A stretch of 64,000 nucleotides of DNA from Scleroderma bovista (Eukaryota; Basidiomycota; Agaricomycetes; Boletales; Sclerodermataceae): positions 39,257 through 103,256 of the forward strand of contig JAYMGJ010000453.1 of the NCBI GenBank assembly GCA_037178675.1. The letters are read 5' to 3'. The stretch's first letter is position 1; each line of letters begins with the position of its first letter. Position numbers and translations under genes: made by a program. Shown here piece after piece: positions 22,348 to 34,609 of this stretch. The notes under the pieces were generated by a model that was given only the letters and a program-made list of their open reading frames with translations, was not told the DNA's origin and ran no database searches.

Positions 22348-22599
22348 ATGACCACAACACTTCAACATGTTTCACCCATCAACAACACCAATCCCAGCAT
22401 CATCCGATGACTATGATGCCCGCAGTCCCTCCAGCTCCAGCATCATACGATGACCACAACGACCACAACGTGTTTGTCACCACCAATGCAACAACAACAA
22501 TGACAATGACAATGACCCCCAGCACCAACATCGATGGCAATGCCAATGATCCCAGTCCCCCAGGTTCAGCATCCACATAATGTACCTACATTGTACCAT
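22348..22599. repeat. ACAACA/ATGACA simple-sequence tract
   Basis: Sequence such as acaacaacaatgacaatgac, roughly the reverse complement of the repeats on the other side of the palindrome at 22281-22347. Confidence 0.6.
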
Positions 22600-23356
22600 A
22601 CTTTACGGCCAGCGGGGGTTGACAATCAGCCATATGTTATGGGCCAGCTGGGGTCAGGCTGGACTAAAGGGTGTTGCCATGATTTATGGTCCAGCCAGTA
22701 TGTGGAATTGTCACCATAATACATGGTCCAGCCTGGGGGTGGGTTGTCACCATAATATAGGTTTGGGCCAGGATGTAGGTATCACCATAGTGTATGGTCT
22801 GGCCAGAGTGTGTAGTTTAACCATAATATACAGTCCGGCCGGGTGTAGGTGATACCATAGTGTATGGTCAGGCCAGGGTATGGGTGCATATTGAACAGTC
22901 CGGCCTGGGTGTGGGTGTCACCATAGTGTATGGTCGGGCCAGGGTAGGTGTGTCACCATATTGTACAGTCCGGCCTGGGTGTGGGTGTCACCATAGTGTA
23001 TGGTCGGGCCAGGATAGGTGTGTCATCATATTGTACAGTCCGGCCTGGGTGTGGGCATCACCAGTTTATGGTTGGGCCGGGGTAGGTGTGTCACCATAAT
23101 GGATAGTCCGGCCTGGGTGTGGGTGTCACCATAGTGTGTGGTCGGGCCAGGGTAGGTGTGTCACCATATTGTACAGTCCGGCCTGGGTGTGGGTGTCACC
23201 ATAGTGTATGGTCGGGCCAAGATAGGTGTGTCATCATATTGTACAGTCCGGCCTGGGTGTGGGCATCACCATAATGGATAGTCCAGCCTGGGTGTGGGAA
23301 TCACCATAGTGTATGGTCAGGCCAGGGTAGGGGTGTCACCATATTGTACAGTCAGG
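22600..23356. repeat. CCGG-containing tandem array 1 (70-bp dimer)
   Basis: About ten 70-bp units, each made of two ~35-bp halves (gtcaccatagtgtatggtc + gggccagggtaggt; gtcaccatattgtacagtc + cggcctgggtgtgg). The markers ttgaacagtc/ttgtacagtc at 22891, 22961 and 23031 show the 70-bp step. The left edge contains catactttacggccagcggg, also found in reverse complement at the edge of array 2. Many halves show CCGG changed to CTGG or CCAG. Confidence 0.9.
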
Positions 23357-25699
23357 TGTGCGCCTAAGTGAGGGAAGAGGTCAGAACAACCAACAACCAA
23401 CACCAAATGACAGCAATATGCAAGTGGTGGTCTTCCTTTGTGTATCTGGTATCTAATCTCCTGAGGGGGATGTGCTGCACGCCTTCAGGCAAGGTGCAGA
23501 AGGGAAGGGAAGGGCTTCTGATGGGGAATATATGTGACTGGGGATGTGATTGACTCTTCTTCAGCCTACCACAGTGGTTAGGAAGAGTCCTGGGGATGAA
23601 GAGCGATGATAGAATGACAATAGGGGTGATATAGCAGTGATGGGACAAGGGGGAAGCAAGGGGACAGCTCCTGCTTCAAGAATGCGATGGACAGTGATGG
23701 GATGGAGTGGACAGATGAGCTAGACTGCGCTTCAGCCTAGAGAAATGATCAGATACCAAGTATATCTGATAAACAGCAATAATGGAGCTTTAGGCCAACA
23801 CTGAGTGACCTACAAGTCCAAAGACAGAGAGGGAGCTTATAGACAGTGAGGGAGAGTGAATGTGGTCGCTTTATTGAGGGGGAAGCAGACACTTCCTTGC
23901 AGCCTTTGGCTGCTGGTTTATATACAGGAGGGGCTGTGGCCCAGTAAGCACAAATGACAAAGTGCTTGGTAAGAGATTGGTAAGGAATTGGTAAGCAATC
24001 AGTAAGCAGTGTAATCAGGCTGAGTAATCGATGGGGAGAGCCTAAACAAGCTGCTGAGCCAAAAGAAAGAGCAAAAACATAGGTAAAAAGGGGTGTACAA
24101 CCAAGAACATGGAAAAATCATTGCATGGGGCCCAAAAGAGAGGGGGGGAAAGCATGGGATGAGTAGATTGAAGCTAAATGAGCATATGCGATGACATAAT
24201 GCATATGAATCATAGGGGAATGAGTCATGAATTGATAAGCAGCATATAAGCATGATTTGAAGGATGATTGGTAAGTGATTGATAAGGGGAGTAATGGGGA
24301 TTTGTAATGCCAAGAGGGGATGAATAATGCGCAGCAGAGTGAGTCAGAGTGAGCCAGAGTGACTCTGTGTGACTCAGAAAGAAGGGAAGCACAACCTATG
24401 ATTTATTGAACTTTAGATCTGGAGATGAGCTTCTGAAGCAGTGCCACTGATGGGAGTGGCTGGGGGATAATAGAAGAATTGATCCGACCAAAGGAGCAGT
24501 GTCAGGGGGCCTGGAATGACAAGTAGAGCCACAGCTGGTCACAGAGTGTCACAAATCCCTTGGGTTGAGCTTCTGTAGGGCAAAAACACGAAAATTGGTG
24601 CTCCCCAAGTACAGTCTTCTCTAGAGCAGTAGGGAGAAGGTTCTGTACTCTGTAAGGGTTCCTAAGAAGGGTTCTAGAGCACTGTATCATTCGTGTTTGC
24701 TGCGGGATAGCAGGGGAGAGAATTGCAAGTAGTGGATTCGACGTGTCCAGGGAAGCGAGATGAATGATAGCAGGAGATAGACATGACAGGACTCTGGGAC
24801 AAACAGACCATATGCAGAGGACTCAGGAGACACAGAGACAACCAGGTATGAATCTTCAAGTCTAATGATAGACTTGAGGCGACCAAAGTACGTGCACGAT
24901 GCGGGACTGATGAGGAGAACATGCTGACTGAGAATGAGAGGGACTGAGGGAGCAGGCTGGGAAGATATGTGCCAGACAGTGCACAGGAGCTCTGGGAGAG
25001 GCTGTCCCAAGAGCAGGACGTAGTTGAGGTCTGCTGCAATAGCAGAGAAACGTTCCAGAGAAAATGTGGACTCCATAGTGAGCGATAGAGTGGAGGTCTG
25101 GATTGCGGGCAAAATATCTCCATGGGAAATGAACAGATTTATGTCGGAACTTGACAGGCAGATAGACCACGGTCTAGGCGTTCTGACCATATAGTCACGT
25201 GCTTGATAGCTTCAGAAACGGCGGAGCTATTCACAAAATCGGAATGCCGGCACTGGGTGCCTAATTTTGACATTTGGGCGCTAAAATTCATTTCTTCTCT
25301 TTCTCCTTCGTTGCTCTATTGTTTCTTCTTCTTCTTTGGTTGCTCTGGTATGGGAGTTGGACTGCAGTCACTTGCATTCCTTTCTCATACCAAAAACAGT
25401 CATCTTCTTTGAATTCTTCTGCTTCTTGGCTGGTCCTTGTGCAAGTGGTGACTGCTAGACGTTGGCAGTCATTTCTTGCACCAGGATAGTCATTCTTGTG
25501 CAATAGATGTCTATGATGAGCTTGTACTCATCCTTTGCATAAGGATAGTCTTGACTTTGCATGAGAGAGATAGCGAGTGCTGTCTCTATCCCTCAAGTCG
25601 GGGCAATCTTTCAACAGATCTTGGGTGTGCATTCTTTGCATTGATTCATCAGCTAACTTTCTCCATGTTCACAGTACCAAACACCTTTGGTGCGTGACA
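23357..25699 (-). mobile_element. LTR-like family 1, complete diverged copy E
   Basis: In minus orientation it starts TGTCACGCACCAAAGGTG (25699 downward) and ends ...GGCGCACA at 23357. It has the same order as copies B and C: 5' zone with repeated gcaagag/gcataagg words, conserved short ORF, Pro/Ser zone, TATA-like zone and tail. It is 2343 bp, longer than the others and considerably diverged. Flanks are CAGG (23353-23356) and CTGG (25700-25703). One side is array 1 and the other is a KDZ gene, so a rearrangement after insertion is likely. Confidence 0.75.
24687..25076 (-). CDS. Conserved short ORF of family-1 element (copy E)
   Basis: 129 codons from an ATG also used in copies B, C and D. 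Shared blocks are FSAIAADL.YVLLLGQPLPE, WHISSQPAPSVPL, SLVVSVSPE-like and SAYGLF.P. The copy differs from copy C at many positions but keeps an open frame over the same length. By eye I count roughly 30 amino-acid-changing to 20 silent codon differences against copy C. It has no signal peptide and no known domain. The function is unknown; it may be a small protein of the element or a captured host fragment. Confidence 0.45.
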   Translation of the reverse strand: MESTFSLERFSAIAADLNYVLLLGQPLPELLCTVWHISSQPAPSVPLILSQHVLLISPASCTYFGRLKSIIRLEDSYLVVSVSPESSAYGLFVPESCHVYLLLSFISLPWTRRIHYLQFSPLLSRSKHE

Positions 25700-27532
25700 C
25701 TGGACTGCATGCACCAGGGCATAGTCCATGTTTACCTGCCTGTAACCAGCTCAACAAACTCGAGATGACAATTATGAGAACCTACTGTTCTCCCTTCTGA
25801 AAGTCAACCATTGCATGGGGGATGAAACATCCATGTCTTGCACATGCACATCCCCCAATCCCGGTGGATGACAGCTGTTTCCTTGCCGAATTTGCCTGAT
25901 TAACTGCCTGGTGATTGCTACACTCCGATCGCTTTTCAAAGGATGAGATATAGAACTTCCAGTGGTGCATTCCCTCACCTCTATCTGATTTGCTGTGCCT
26001 GCCAAGTACTCCTTGTAGTTACCTGAGCCTACCATGAACCCCCTCCCATCCATCAGCCACACCTCATCTGCAGGGTTCCTCGGTCTCATGTGCTCCACCT
26101 TGAAATTTCCATCCATCACTATTGACCTCAAAAATTTCCAGCTACAAAGAAAAATGAATCTCCCCATCCCAGTGGAGCTTAAACACATTACATACTGGGA
26201 CAAATCCACATCAGTATCATCAAGGTTCACTCCAGGCTGTGGACATGCTGGACAAAACAGCACAAGGTCGCCTGTCAATGAACCAATTTCACTATCATCA
26301 ACTCCCTTCCATTTCATTAATTTTAGCACCCTCCACATCCTGGATACTCTAAGTAGCTCCCTGTATCTGTCCTATTACTGAGGTAAGACACATGTAATGT
26401 GTTTCCGGTCCACTCACTGGCACAAGGTGTGGAAAGGCATTGGATGTAATCCTGCAGAGTTTGCTGTAATAGTTCATGGCAGAGGTTCCACATTCCACAT
26501 TATCCTGGATGAAGTCATCCAATACCTGAAAGGTAAAGACAGTCCTTGGTTCCTTAGTGGTGGCAGGAAAGAGGCCAGCCATCATCAGCTGAAGGTGTGA
26601 ATCCAGTGACCCCTGACAGTTGCAGTACATCACATCACAGAATTGTACTCCCAAAGTGTGCACCACAGTCAAGAAGGTTCTGCTGTTCGGTACTTTGAGA
26701 TGGGGAGGTGAGCCTGAATCCACAGATTCCTCATGGTCCTGTGCTCCTTCCTCTAGGTCATCGGAGAAATCTAATTCTGCATGACCACCACTCGGACAAG
26801 GATCCCCACCATGTCCAAGGTGCAGCACCAACCCCACCTACAACATCAGACATTGTTATTGAGTCAGAATGAAAGCACTCACAAGCCAGAGAGAGGAGTC
26901 TTCAAAGAAGGCCGAATTCCATTGTTGAACCCGGTGGAAGGGCCGGAGCTTATGCTGGTTCCTGCAACAGGCTGTGCAGAACACTGGCCGGTGTGCACAA
27001 TCTATGCATCTGTAGCTGCCATCCCCACCACACAATATGCAAATCCGTGGACAGGGGGAGCTTCCATGGCAAGAATGATTGAGAGACATTTCTGTTTATG
27101 GGGCAGCCATGCCCGGAGATAGCTGTTCTAAAAGTGATGTCCATGAGATACAGGGTAATATATTGTGGAATAATACTCTACCTGATTTTTGGTTGTTTTA
27201 AATTGTTTCAAAGGAGGTGGATCATCTAGCTCCTGGTAAGCATCTTCATCACCATTTTGAAACACATTGTGTTCTGCCATGATGGATGAGCAAGCCACAG
27301 TAGGAGATGCCTTAGATTGCATAGCCTGTCGACCCTTTCTTCTGGGAGTGACCTTTTGAAACTTATCAATTGATCCTCTAGTTGTTTTCACAGTCTTCCA
27401 CACCACATGGGTCACAGAGGTAGAAGAGGTCACTCCAGATATCCTCGACTTCCCCATGATTGATAGGCTTGGTGAAAACTTCAGTAGGAAATGCCTCATT
27501 GCAACATCATGGATCACAATCATCACATCCGG
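25700..27532 (-). pseudogene. KDZ transposase with CxC2-like N-terminus, truncated
   Basis: Spliced minus-strand reading gives, in order, a basic N-terminus (MGKSRISGV, start 27457), a Cys/His cluster (CILCGGDGSYRCIDC, FCTACCRNQH, PFHRVQQW), LVLHLGHGGDPCP, FCDVMYCNCQG, LMMAGLFPATTKEPRTVFTF, VLDDFIQDNVECGTSAMNYY and VPDRYRELLRVSR. These are followed by LFCPACPQPGVNL, IVMDGNFKVEHM (probable first catalytic Asp), EVWLMDGRGFMV, GIGGCACARHGCFIPHAMV and NMDYALVHAVQ. Introns are GT-AG and short. I recognise this as the CxC2/KDZ family of basidiomycetes. A 1-nt frameshift lies near 27050. The gene is cut at 25700 by copy E and bounded upstream by copy B, so the C-terminal half is absent. Confidence 0.8.
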
Positions 27533-29630
27533 TGTCATGCACCAAACAGGTTTGGTACAGTGAACATGGAAGATAATGCCTATATCAAATGATCCTTATG
27601 CAAAGGATAGGCACGACAGACCCCCATCGTAGCCATCTATCGCACAAGAAGACTATTCTGATGCAAGAGATGAATGCCAATGCTGACAGTCATCCCTCGC
27701 ACAAGAACCATCAAGAAGCAGAAGAAACTGAAGGAATAAAGTCATTATGGTATGAGAAAGGAATGCACACCTCTGCAGTCCAACTCCCATATCAGAATGA
27801 TCAAAGAAGCTGAAGAATTGATGGAGAAACGAAGGAGAAAGAGAAGAAATGATTTTTAGCGCCCAAATGTCATTTTTAGGTGCCCAGTGCTGGCATTCCG
27901 ATATTTTGAATAGCTCCGCCATTTCTTAAGCTATCGGGCATGTGACTATACCGTCAGAGAGCCTAGAACGTGGTCTATCTGCCTGTCAAGTTCCGACGCA
28001 AATCTGTTCATTTCCCACGGAGATATTCCCCCTGCAATCCAGACGTTCATCTCATCGCTCACTATGGAGTCCGTATTTTCTCTGGATCGTTTCTCTGCTA
28101 TTGCTGCAGATCTCCACTATGTCCTGCTCTTAGGACAGCCTCTCCCAGAGTTCCCGTGCACTGTCTGGCACATATCTTCCCAGCCTGCTCCCTCAGTCCC
28201 CCTCACTCTCGGCCAGCGCGTTCTCCTCGTCAGTCCTGCATCAAGGACGTACTTTGGTCATCTTAGGTCTATTGTCAAGCTTGAAAAGTCTTCTCTGGTC
28301 GTCTCTGTGTCCCCTGAGCCCTCAGCCTATGGTCCCTTCCTCCCAGATACTTGCCATATCCATCTTCCTCTGTCGTTTGTCTCGCTTCCCTGGATGCGTC
28401 GAATTCAGTACTCTGTCCGCTTCCCCACTTTCAGATGGCATCCCTCAGCACCATGACAGCTATACCCCCCCACTTTATAGTGCTGTTAGGAAGAAGAACC
28501 CTCTCTCATTCTTTCCCAGAAGAGAGCTCGTCAAGGGAGCCCATGGTTGCACTTCAGCGGCACTAGAACATATGCACTATACCTTAGTGTATGCTGACCC
28601 CCCCAGAGACCTCTGGACCCCTGGTACCCTTCTTGTGGCTGTTCTGTCTCGGATCAATTCCCCTATTTATCCCAGATCTTCCCTATTGTTCTCCCATCAA
28701 ATTCCTGATGGTACACAGCTTCCCATCAAACTTCTTGGGCAGTGCATCAATGACTTCTTCTGCTGTGCAAGTGACTTATCCCTTGCTTACTGATGCTCTC
28801 CTGTCATCAGTATTACTCTATCCCTTTTGCATTTTTGGTATATTACTCAGCTGATGACCCACTCCCTTACCAATCAGTCTTGTCATGCAGCTTACTCATT
28901 CCTTTACTCAGCAGCTTATTCATGCTCCCTATGCTTACTCATTCCTGCTTATGCCTTGCTTACTGATTGCTTACAAACCCCTTACAAAGCTCTTACCAAT
29001 CCCTTACCAATCCTTGACAAATTCTGCTTATTCCCTTCTCTTTTTGTACTTCAATGCTGTGTCCCCCCATGTATTTAAACCCCTAGGCTCAGCCCAGTGA
29101 AAAAGGCCCAATAGCACGAAATTATCCCTCTCTCAGACTCTCTCAATCAGTATCCCCTCAGCTCTTTGAGTCTTGTAGGCTTCAGTGAAGGTCTAAAGAC
29201 TCTGTTATTCAAGTTTATCCAAGTTATTCAAGATCTATTCTTTCTCTAGGCTCAAGAGGAGTCTAGTCTGTCAATCCTTCATCTCCCATTGCTTCTGGAC
29301 ATCAGGAGCCCCCTTGCCCCTCTGCTGCACCAATCTCTAGGTGTAGTATCGCTACTTCAGTCCCAGTCAACTCAATCCCCGCTTTGACACTTCCTAGGCT
29401 TTAGGAAGAGTCCAGACCCCTATCCCCTTTGTCATCTATTACTCCTGTACCCCAGGAGTATCCTGCATCACTGTCTGCATCACCCTGTTGGTGTAGATCC
29501 CCTCTTCCCCTCCTCAGCATATCCTCTCTGGACACCGCGGAGGCAAACCACCACTCGCACATTTTCGTAATCCTTTGTTGGTGTTGTGTTTGGGTTGTTG
29601 TTTCGACCTAAACCCACACTTTGACTCACA
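27533..29630 (+). mobile_element. LTR-like family 1, complete copy B
   Basis: 2098 bp, starting TGTCATGCACCAAACAGG and ending CTTTGACTCACA. Flanks are CCGG (27529-27532) and CTGG (29631-29634), a 4-bp duplication with one C to T change. TATTTAAACCCC near 29071 followed by ggctcagccc looks like a promoter start. TG...CA ends, a duplication and lack of an internal region suggest a long solo LTR. A long non-autonomous element is the alternative. It lies head-to-head upstream of the KDZ gene, separating it from its promoter. Confidence 0.8.
28064..28456 (+). CDS. Conserved short ORF of family-1 element (copy B)
   Basis: 130 codons plus stop, identical in length to the ORFs of copies C and D. Begins MESVFSLDRFSAIAADLHYV and contains the LLLGQPLPE, WHISSQPAPSVPL and SLVVSVSPEPSAYG blocks. 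The frame is also open upstream for about 50 codons without an ATG. No known domain. It precedes the TATTTAAA box, so it would lie in the U3 part if the element is an LTR. Confidence 0.45.
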   Translation: MESVFSLDRFSAIAADLHYVLLLGQPLPEFPCTVWHISSQPAPSVPLTLGQRVLLVSPASRTYFGHLRSIVKLEKSSLVVSVSPEPSAYGPFLPDTCHIHLPLSFVSLPWMRRIQYSVRFPTFRWHPSAP

Positions 29631-29894
29631 CTGGATCTGTGTATCTTGTCTGAGATTGGTACCAATTGGCATCAGGAACATTAGGTACACTGCCTATATA
29701 TAGTAGGTGATCTGCCGATTTGTGACATCAGCTACTTCTTATGGTTAGTGATCCACTGCACCGGAACCATAGCTAACCTCAAAAGGAAATTGTTCGGATT
29801 GAAGGAACTTTACATGACAGCTGAGGGAATTCCATTCAACATGGTGCACGCTATGATATGGAGGGCTTCACCAACAAAGTCTACCACATTCACA

Positions 29895-31782
29895 ATGACT
29901 TCAAGTGACTCAGACTCCCATTCATCTTCTGAATCATCTCATCCTACAGAACCAGAGGATCCCACAACCACCAGACTGGTAGGGGAGAATACTCCAGGGA
30001 AACTCACCTCCGAGGAAATAGAGATCCTTCATGCAAACCTCGAAGAGTGGAAGGCTTTAAAGGGGGACAGGAGGAAGCCTGTGAATAAGAGGGTCCGTGA
30101 TCTCATTAGACACCTGCCTGCAAATGAGTACATCTTGGGAGAGGACTGGAAAGCTAAGTTGGGTGTAGGTGATGTTGTATTCCACTCTGCAAAGGCTAAC
30201 ATTTTATAGCACATCAAAAGCTGGTTTTATAACCATGGCCGGTCCCGAGCACACAAGGGGATGCTGAAGTGGGGGCAAAATTGGACTGCATGGAGGGTAA
30301 TAAGGGAGCAGAAGTGAATGGAGATTCAGCAAGAATTCCAACAGCATGGTATTGGGGTTGGCAGCAAGGAAATGATAGGAGGGTACCAGAAGACCGTTGG
30401 AAGGCTGATGAAAAAGGTTACCAAGGATGAAATGAAAGAGGCAGAGCAGGTTCCTCAGGAGTGGAATGGGGTCCAACCACCGCCGGAGGTACAGGCTATG
30501 TATGTACACATTTCTAATCTTTTGTATGATACACCTCACAGGTCTTCAGTGCAGCTGAGAAAAAAGGCCGGAAGTATACTCGCGAGTATGCAGAGACTAT
30601 GTGGAAGAAGTGTGGTACCCGGGTGGTGGTGATGGTGGCTTGGAAGGATCAGAACAGAAAGGTGATGGCTGGCATGTAAGTGGAAACATGGCAGTTACAC
30701 ACATTGAGATGACCGGAACAATTACAGACATGATTTCAATGATGAACTTGGGAATGCGAGTACATTTCTGGACTGGGAAGGAATGGAGGAAAAATGGTCA
30801 AGGTATGCTTCTGATGTATTCAAGGCTGGCGAGATTCCGGATGGAGACCAGGCAGAGGATGAGGATGTGGATGTGGATCAACATCCTCGAAAGATTGTCA
30901 AGAAGGGTAAGAAAAAGGCACAAGTAAGCCTCCAAACCCTTGACAGCAGGATTCTGCAACTTCCGAACATCCTTGACATGCATGTGCCAGAGAAACAGGA
31001 CATCATCTGGGCATTCGTGACCTGTCACTACTGTAAGTTACTTGGATTTAGGTGAGGGGTAACTAACTAAGGCACAATAGGTTGTGCTTGTGGAAAGGAA
31101 AGAGCAACTGTACCATGGATGAGCATTGCAGAAGACCTGCAAGGTTATATTGAAAGCAAGTACCTCCCTTCTGATGTCTCGTTGAAGGAACCTAGCAAAA
31201 TGGGTGGTGTGCAAGTGACTCAGATCCTGGAATTCTGGAGGAGGAGACAACAAATCAATCCACAAGATGTATTTAGGTTCATGGCCTGGAAGGATGCCGA
31301 GGTAGCATTACAAAGGTTGGTTGGTGAAGATGAGCACTGGTCAGACAAGGCCCTTGGAAAGAGAAGGAGACAAGGTGAGTGAATTTCTCTGAATTGTGGA
31401 GTCTCTACTAAAAATATTACGTAGAGGACCAATGGGATGAGGGTGATTCCCCCAATGAAGGCATTACTGACTGGACCAGAAGTCAGAAGCACAACTGGCC
31501 TGCCCCAAAAGCTCATGCACTGGCCAGTGACACTATCGCAGTTCCCCCCACCCAGCCATGTCCACGCCAGAAGAGGAACAGGTATGTTCATTGAATAGAA
31601 TTGACAGGATAATGACATTATTATTAGATAATGTGGTTCCGGGGGATATTCCCATAGCTGGTCCTAGCAATAAGGAACCCAGTCCTGGTAATACAGTCCA
31701 GCAGTCCAAAAGGCAAAGAAGGGCAACAGAAAGAGCGGATCATGATGCACCTACACCCCATGATAAAAGGAAAAAGAGATAG
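29895..31782 (+). CDS. Uncharacterised basidiomycete gene family member, one in-frame stop
   Basis: Multi-exon gene starting MTSSDSDSHSSS (acidic Ser-rich). GT-AG introns at 30165-30209, about 30507-30541, 30676-30727, 31033-31080 and 31375-31424 all restore the frame. Conserved-looking segments are LTSEEIEILHANLEEWK, HIKSWFYNHGRSRAHKG, GMLKWGQNWTAWRV, EYAETMWKKCGTRVVVMVAW, DFNDELGNASTFLDWEGME and FWRRRQQINPQDVFRFMAWK. The C-terminus is basic (KRQRRA, HDKRKKR), suggesting nuclear location. I know the WKKCG.RVVVM pattern as a highly repeated family in mushroom genomes with no known function. A TGA at 30315-30317, probably from CGA, breaks the frame. The last junction near 31590 is uncertain. 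Confidence 0.6.
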
Positions 31783-31819
31783 ATTACATATATATATTTT
31801 ATGAATGTGTCCTGTTGTC

Positions 31820-32920
31820 AAATGTGGTACCTATTGATATCATTACCACTGGTCTCATCCCATATGATACCAGTATCCTTATCATCAGCCCGGATCACTG
31901 CCAGTCACCATACTAGCAGTATTGTCAGCACTGGCCCACACAAGACCAGTATCCTTATTATTGGCCAGTACAATCTGTATAATTATTATAGGTCAATTTG
32001 GAACTGATCTTGTCTGGTATCTAATAGTTGTGTTCTTAAACCATTATGTTTGTATAATGATTACCAGTTCACTTCTACCAGTGAGTATACTACCGGTATG
32101 ATCACAACCGGCTGGTATGCTACCGGTATGGTCACTACCAGTAGGTATCCTATTGACCGGTGAGTATACAAGCAGTATGGATTATTGGCCAGTACTATCT
32201 TACCGGTATGGGTACGATCGGCCCACACTATACCGGTATTCATATCAGCGGCCAGTACTATCTGCATGATTATTCCACTGTCAATATTCCACTGATCTAG
32301 TCTACTATCCACAGGCCAGTACCATCATCTTAGTATCATAGGCCGGTATCATCACCACTAATGGGGTGGTCACCACCGGCCCACACAAGACCGGTATCCT
32401 TCCAGTGCAATCTGTATAATCATTACTAATCAATATGCAACTGATCTGGTCTGGTAGCTATCAGTATGGTCAGTACCGGCCGATATGCTACTGGTATGGT
32501 GCTTACTGGTATGGTCACCACCAGTCAGTATACTACCGGTATGCATGGCACCAGCCCACAGAAGACTGGTATCCTTATTATTGGCCAGTACAATGTGTAT
32601 AATTATTACCAATCACTATGCAACTGATCTGGTCTGGTAGCTACCAGTATGGTCACTACTAGCCGGTATGCTACCGGTATGGTCACCACCGCTCAGTATA
32701 CTACCGGTATGTGTAGCACCAGCCCACACAAGACTGGTATCCTTATTATTGGTCAGCACAATATGTATAATTATTACTAAATATGCAACTGATCTGGTCT
32801 GGTATCTAACAGTTGTGTTCTTAGACCATTATGTTTGTATAATGATTGCCAGTCAGCACACTCCGGGTGTAGTCACCACCGGCTACATCGGTCTGATGAA
32901 GATTGCATTGGTACTACAAA
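31820..32920. repeat. ACCGGT-rich degenerate minisatellite, block a
   Basis: Repeats of words such as accggtatg, gtcaccaccgg, ccagtatcctt and gccagtacaatctgtat at irregular ~20-60-bp spacing. A long block (cccacacaagaccagtatcc ... ctggtatctaa) recurs about 31935, 32388, 32557 and 32724. It is related to 38660-39640. Many ACCGGT sites have drifted to ACTGGT or ACCAGT. Confidence 0.75.
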
Positions 32921-32929
32921 AGTACTACA

Positions 32930-34010
32930 CTACAGAAGGGATGGATCTAATTTTACTGTTGCCAACCATTGAGTCTCCTCCTTTTCTGCTGCTTTGGCCA
33001 ATTCATCCCGGAATTTTGACCATACCTGGTGCTGCCGGACCAACTCCCTCCATTGGCTGGTGGCTTCCACCAATCTATTTGCATATTGGGTATATGCTGC
33101 AATTAGTTGGCTATCTTGCATGGGGTGGATTGGTTGCTCATTGAAAAAAGTCACCAATCTGGTGATTCACCTTGCCATTTCCACTGTGATTGTGTCAGAC
33201 AGCATAACTGAAGTGCTCCAGACATACATTGTGTCAGGGGTACATCTCCCTCCCGCACAGCATACCTTGCAGACTCCCTTGCTAATAATTCATAGAGCTC
33301 ATCTAGCGGTGTGCAAACATTAGGAATGGGTTCATAGGTGGCATATAGCAGAACCTACCATCATCATTTCACATCTCCGGAGATGCAGTATTGTGCTTTG
33401 AAGCTGGGGTTGTTGCAGATGCACGAAGTGGACTCTCAGTGAGATCAATAAAAACAGGGCCAGTGGTAGGTTTTGGCTGGATTGCATTGCTGTGGGAGGT
33501 ATTTGTTCTGTCTGGTGAGTGCCATGGGGATCCGAGGGGGGGAACAAAGTCCCTGGACTGACTCCTGTGAGGTGAATTGAGGCATGGAGTGGCAAGAGGA
33601 GTAAACGCATGCATAGTAGTAGATGGTGAGCCGATTTGGGGTTGAAATAGAGAACCAGATGGTGAAGACATTGGTGATGCCAAAACCCATGAGTGCCGCG
33701 CCACTGGTGAGTCAAATGGAGGGGGCGAAAGTGATGCAAATGAATTGGGAGATAATGGGGATGAATTAGATATATCATGGGGGATGGAACAAGACCTTTC
33801 TGACATAGGGGAGAAAGCAATTATTGGTTCCAGCCCACAGGTGAATTCGGTGTCCTCGGAGAATGAGTGGAGAGGAGCCTCAGGAGTTGGGGACGAATCA
33901 GGGGAGCCAATGGGGGGTTCTGAACCTAGTGTGAAGCTTTCATCAGCACTTTGCTCATTGACCGACATGGCATCCTCATCCTCCTCCACTGTGGTGAGGA
34001 ACTGGGGCAT
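32930..34010 (-). CDS. Ser/Pro-rich protein with SUMO-interaction-like motif
   Basis: The minus strand is open from ATG at 34010 to 33369. The product is rich in Ser and Pro with many SP sites (SPPPFDSP, SPMSSPSG, LGSPWHSP), an acidic start (TTVEEDEDAMS) and a VFIDLTES motif near the end, which fits a SUMO-interaction motif (hydrophobic core followed by acidic/Ser residues). A downstream exon at 33157-32930 encodes a helical Gln/Glu/Lys-rich end (YTQYANRLVEATSQWREL). The exact intron between 33369 and 33157 is unclear. An upstream coding exon may exist, because the frame is open to 34055. Function unknown; likely nuclear by motif. It lies between two plus-strand genes. Confidence 0.45.
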
Positions 34011-34609
34011 GAACTTCCACCAGGTGAAGGTTGAATGACTACAATAGTTTGTCACATATCAATGGGAAATTATTGGGACTTACAGTGCTTCACCTGTCTT
34101 GTTGACGAGAACCTTACACATTTTGTTGAATGTTCGGTATCCATCAATGGAATTGTGTTTTGTGAGAGTAGAACAAATAGGATGCGAACAACCGGGTCAA
34201 GGGCAAGAACACCAAGGTGTATTATATAATCAATATGATCACCAGTGTAGTTTGGGTACCAACAGCCAAGCAAGGACCGGTCACCAGTTCCACCACATTG
34301 TCATGTGCGAATTATGTTAATCACTATTATTCATGAGGTACATATGATTACCAGCGACTAATTGAATTCACTGGTGTGTGTTTGTGGCACTGAAGCAACC
34401 GGTTATTGATTTTACATGTGTTCCATTTATCTTGTTTTTTGTCTGCATATCATAATTTGTATTGGACCATTGTGCACAATACATGGGAATATGTTATGTA
34501 ATCATTTTCAACAATATATAGTGGCCATACTGGCATATTTCCCTTGCCTTTCCTCCACCACATTCACTCCCATTGAATCCCATCACATTCAACTGCAAAA
34601 CCTTTATCC
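34011..34609. other. Intergenic region, likely promoters of divergent genes
   Basis: It separates the minus-strand gene ending its 5' part at 34010 from the plus-strand gene starting at 34610. It contains a few decayed accggt/ccagt words. I cannot identify a promoter element. Confidence 0.4.
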
